From the NCBI GenBank assembly GCA_948528155.1, contig CAOSZT010000020.1, forward strand, positions 1 to 21,702: DNA of 21,702 nt. Reading direction: 5' to 3'. Each line of letters starts with the position of its first letter. Position 1 is the first letter of the stretch. This DNA comes from an uncultured Clostridia bacterium. GTDB lineage: Bacteria; Bacillota; Clostridia; TANB77; CAG-508. A program made the translations under genes and the position numbers. Below are positions 20,618-21,702 of the stretch, one piece after another. The notes beneath the pieces were generated by a model. It did not search any database. It was not told the origin of the DNA and saw only the letters and a program-made list of their open reading frames with translations.

Positions 20618-20977
20618 TTAAATTTCTCCCAAACCAAACGAAACCCAAGGTTCTTCTAACCATCTCCACTTATTACAAGGGAAATAAATACTCAAAGGAC
20701 CATAAACTTTTTGATATTTATCTTTTAATTCTTTCAATTCTTTACAATATTTTCTATGAAGACACAAAGCCTTATCATCATCTGGATGAGTATTTAAATA
20801 CAAACCTAACTCTATAATAGCAAAATTATAACATTTTATTTGATTTAACATTTCTTCTTTTGCACAACAATCAATTGTATGTTCCATTTGGCAACTACAA
20901 TCATTTTGCATATTATTCATAATATAATTATCATTGTTGTCATTACAACCACAATTTCTATTTTCTTCTATTGACAT
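20618..20977 (-). pseudogene. cotJB: cotJB, body of the gene, 3' end replaced by element 3
   Basis: CotJB is a spore-coat-associated protein made in the mother cell with CotJA and CotJC. The frame begins with a 45-residue Cys/Asn-rich extension, then KCYNFAIIELGLYLNTHPDD, a CotJB hallmark, followed by KYQKVYGPLS and WRWLEEPW. At 20645 it crosses into element 3 and picks up eight foreign residues (VSFGLGEI) before a stop at 20618, instead of PWEGGMN, which lies at 14759-14785. The ATG overlaps the end of cotJA by ten bases. The truncated product lacks only the last seven or so residues and might still fold. Confidence 0.92.
20626..20647. other. Right attachment junction of element 3
   Basis: Element arm CTCCCAAACCAAACGAAAC ends at 20644 and the CCA core at 20645-20647 begins the cotJB part. 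It pairs with the left end at 14783-14804. Confidence 0.78.
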
Positions 20978-21333
20978 TTGTTACAGCCCTCCTTTATAGT
21001 ATTTGTCTCAGCAATAAATTCATTTTCTCTCATACTTTGGCATGGCATATATGGACTTACTAATTCTGGAAAAATTGTACCCATTTTTAGTCCAACACAA
21101 GGTTTAAAGGTTTTATCCATATATTGTATAGGTACATAACTTTGACCTAACATTGGATTTTCTGGAAATACATTGTATTCTTCATCAAATCCACATTCAC
21201 AACAATCAACATATCCTTTATTTGTACATTGTGAGTTTGCTTTTGCACAAGATTCTTCAATTATTTCTGACTCACATGAATTATTTTGATAGTCATTGTT
21301 CATACAATAACATTTTCTATATCTTCCAAACAT
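20968..21333 (-). CDS. cotJA: CotJA spore-coat-associated protein
   Basis: The 121-aa protein contains the CotJA core LGQSYVPIQYMDKTFKPCVG followed by GTIFPELVSPYMPC, here preceded by a Cys-rich N-terminal extension (CYC, SCESE, CAKANSQC, DCCECGF) that may be crosslinked in the coat. It is the first gene of the cotJ operon and is intact. AAAGGAGG precedes ATG21333, and its end overlaps cotJB. In Bacillus subtilis the operon is SigE-dependent in the mother cell. Here CATATAAT about 25 bases upstream resembles a SigE -10 box, but no clear -35 element was seen. Confidence 0.9.
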   Translation of the reverse strand: MFGRYRKCYCMNNDYQNNSCESEIIEESCAKANSQCTNKGYVDCCECGFDEEYNVFPENPMLGQSYVPIQYMDKTFKPCVGLKMGTIFPELVSPYMPCQSMRENEFIAETNTIKEGCNKCQ

Positions 21334-21702
21334 ATTATTTTTCCTCCTTTACTTTCATTATATGAGTTAATTCGACATTTGTTACTTACAATTATATAAA
21401 AAACATTTAATTTATTTAATGTTACTACATAATGGTTTGCAAAAAAATAAAGCCGTCAAAATACTTATATATAAATGATTTTTTAATATTAAAGGCTCAT
21501 TACATAATTTAAGAAAATCTAAAAAAGGATATCGAACAATATAATATAGATATTGATGAATTTTATCTTGTATTTAGAGATGAGTTAATAAAAGATTTAC
21601 AAAAAAATAATGACATATTTGAAACCGAAAAATAAAAAGTATAAAAAAGGGGCTGTAAAAAAAGTCCCAACGAAAAATGAGATTTGAGTTAGAATTTTAA
21701 CT
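21334..21702. other. Upstream region of cotJA with a gene remnant and a possible terminator or IS tip
   Basis: It holds the cotJA leader and a CATATAAT box near 21357-21364 (minus strand). A start-less plus-strand reading frame near 21511-21635 (NIDIDEFYLVFRDELIKDLQ then KNNDIFETEK and a stop) looks like a gene remnant. At 21648-21667 GGGGCTGTAAAAAAAGTCCC could be a small terminator or the tip of an insertion sequence running off the right edge. Confidence 0.35.

Larger units (their letters stand above)
14783..20647. mobile_element. Element 3: serine-recombinase element inserted in the end of cotJB
   Basis: The shared core is CCA on the plus strand (14783-14785 and 20645-20647), which is the TGG codon of cotJB. 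Removing 5,862 bp restores EEPWPWEGGMN. The element ends form an inverted repeat: CTCCCAAACCAAACGAAAC (20626-20644) against the inverse of GTTTTCGTTTTGTTTGGAG (14786-14804), shifted by one base. A longer shared CCTTGGG also exists but gives an asymmetric attP and a shortened CotJB tail. Contents are ToxIN, YgjV and histidine phosphatase genes, an unknown gene, a 52-aa ORF, LSR3 and a RelBE-type pair. Confidence 0.9.

Noticed and set aside
609..20647. A single large composite element or nested insertions
   Set aside because: Each block has its own core, arms and recombinase, and coat-gene codons remain between the blocks, so they are separate adjacent insertions.
14777..20650. CCTTGGG (7 bp) as the core of element 3
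   Set aside because: It is longer than TGG, but it gives an asymmetric attP and a CotJB tail EEPWEGG missing one Pro-Trp. The TGG core gives mirrored arms and the conserved PWPWEGG.
1..21702. tRNA or rRNA genes, or a tRNA attachment site
   Set aside because: No cloverleaf or rRNA-like sequence was seen; all the insertion sites found are inside cotJ genes.

Overview
The window is very AT-rich DNA from a spore-forming, low-GC Clostridia-type Firmicute. Three observations support this: the cotJA-cotJB-cotJC spore-coat operon, strong AGGAGG ribosome binding sites throughout, and large serine recombinases, RepL, MobV, ToxIN and RelBE genes typical of that group. The genus cannot be fixed from the sequence.

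The layout becomes clear once the chromosomal background is picked out. That background is one operon on the minus strand, cotJA (21333-20968), cotJB and cotJC, and it is cut into pieces by unrelated mobile elements. Element 3 (about 14783-20647) sits in the last codons of cotJB. Element 2 (about 8156-14570) sits in cotJC, inside a likely metal-binding EELAH motif. Element 1 (about 609-8054) sits further along cotJC at an Asp-His-Gly. A fourth junction near 557, still inside cotJC, leads into DNA that runs off the left edge. Removing each element at its short shared core restores an open reading frame that reads as ordinary CotJB (ending PWPWEGGMN) and CotJC up to residue 118. The elements are side by side, not nested. 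Elements 1-3 all have the same orientation, and each carries its own large serine recombinase (LSR) toward its right end, preceded by a tiny open reading frame of 42, 47 or 52 codons.

Element 1 (7.4 kb) is a mobilizable element: RepL replication protein behind an attenuator-like leader, an oriT, a MobV relaxase, an unrecognised 367-aa gene of different base composition, a frameshifted HTH gene, a 42-aa ORF, LSR1, and a Fic AMP-transferase overlapping a catalytically dead Fic-like protein. Element 2 (6.4 kb) carries a RhuM-family gene framed by AGTTCACT repeats, a MATE-like transporter / histidine phosphatase / YgjV operon, a 47-aa ORF, LSR2 and an orphan 102-aa gene. Element 3 (5.9 kb) carries a type III ToxIN module between long direct repeats, a second YgjV / histidine phosphatase pair, an unrecognised 158-aa gene, a 52-aa ORF, LSR3 and a RelBE-type pair whose toxin is frameshifted.

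The main point is that a mother-cell spore-coat operon has been hit independently at three, probably four, sites by serine-recombinase elements. This recalls the skin element in sigK and SPbeta in spsM, where excision during sporulation restores the gene. Whether these elements excise in the mother cell or simply inactivate cotJBC cannot be read from the sequence. The toxin-antitoxin cargo fits selection for retention, and the repeated YgjV/phosphatase module in two neighbouring elements is a possible uncharacterised system.
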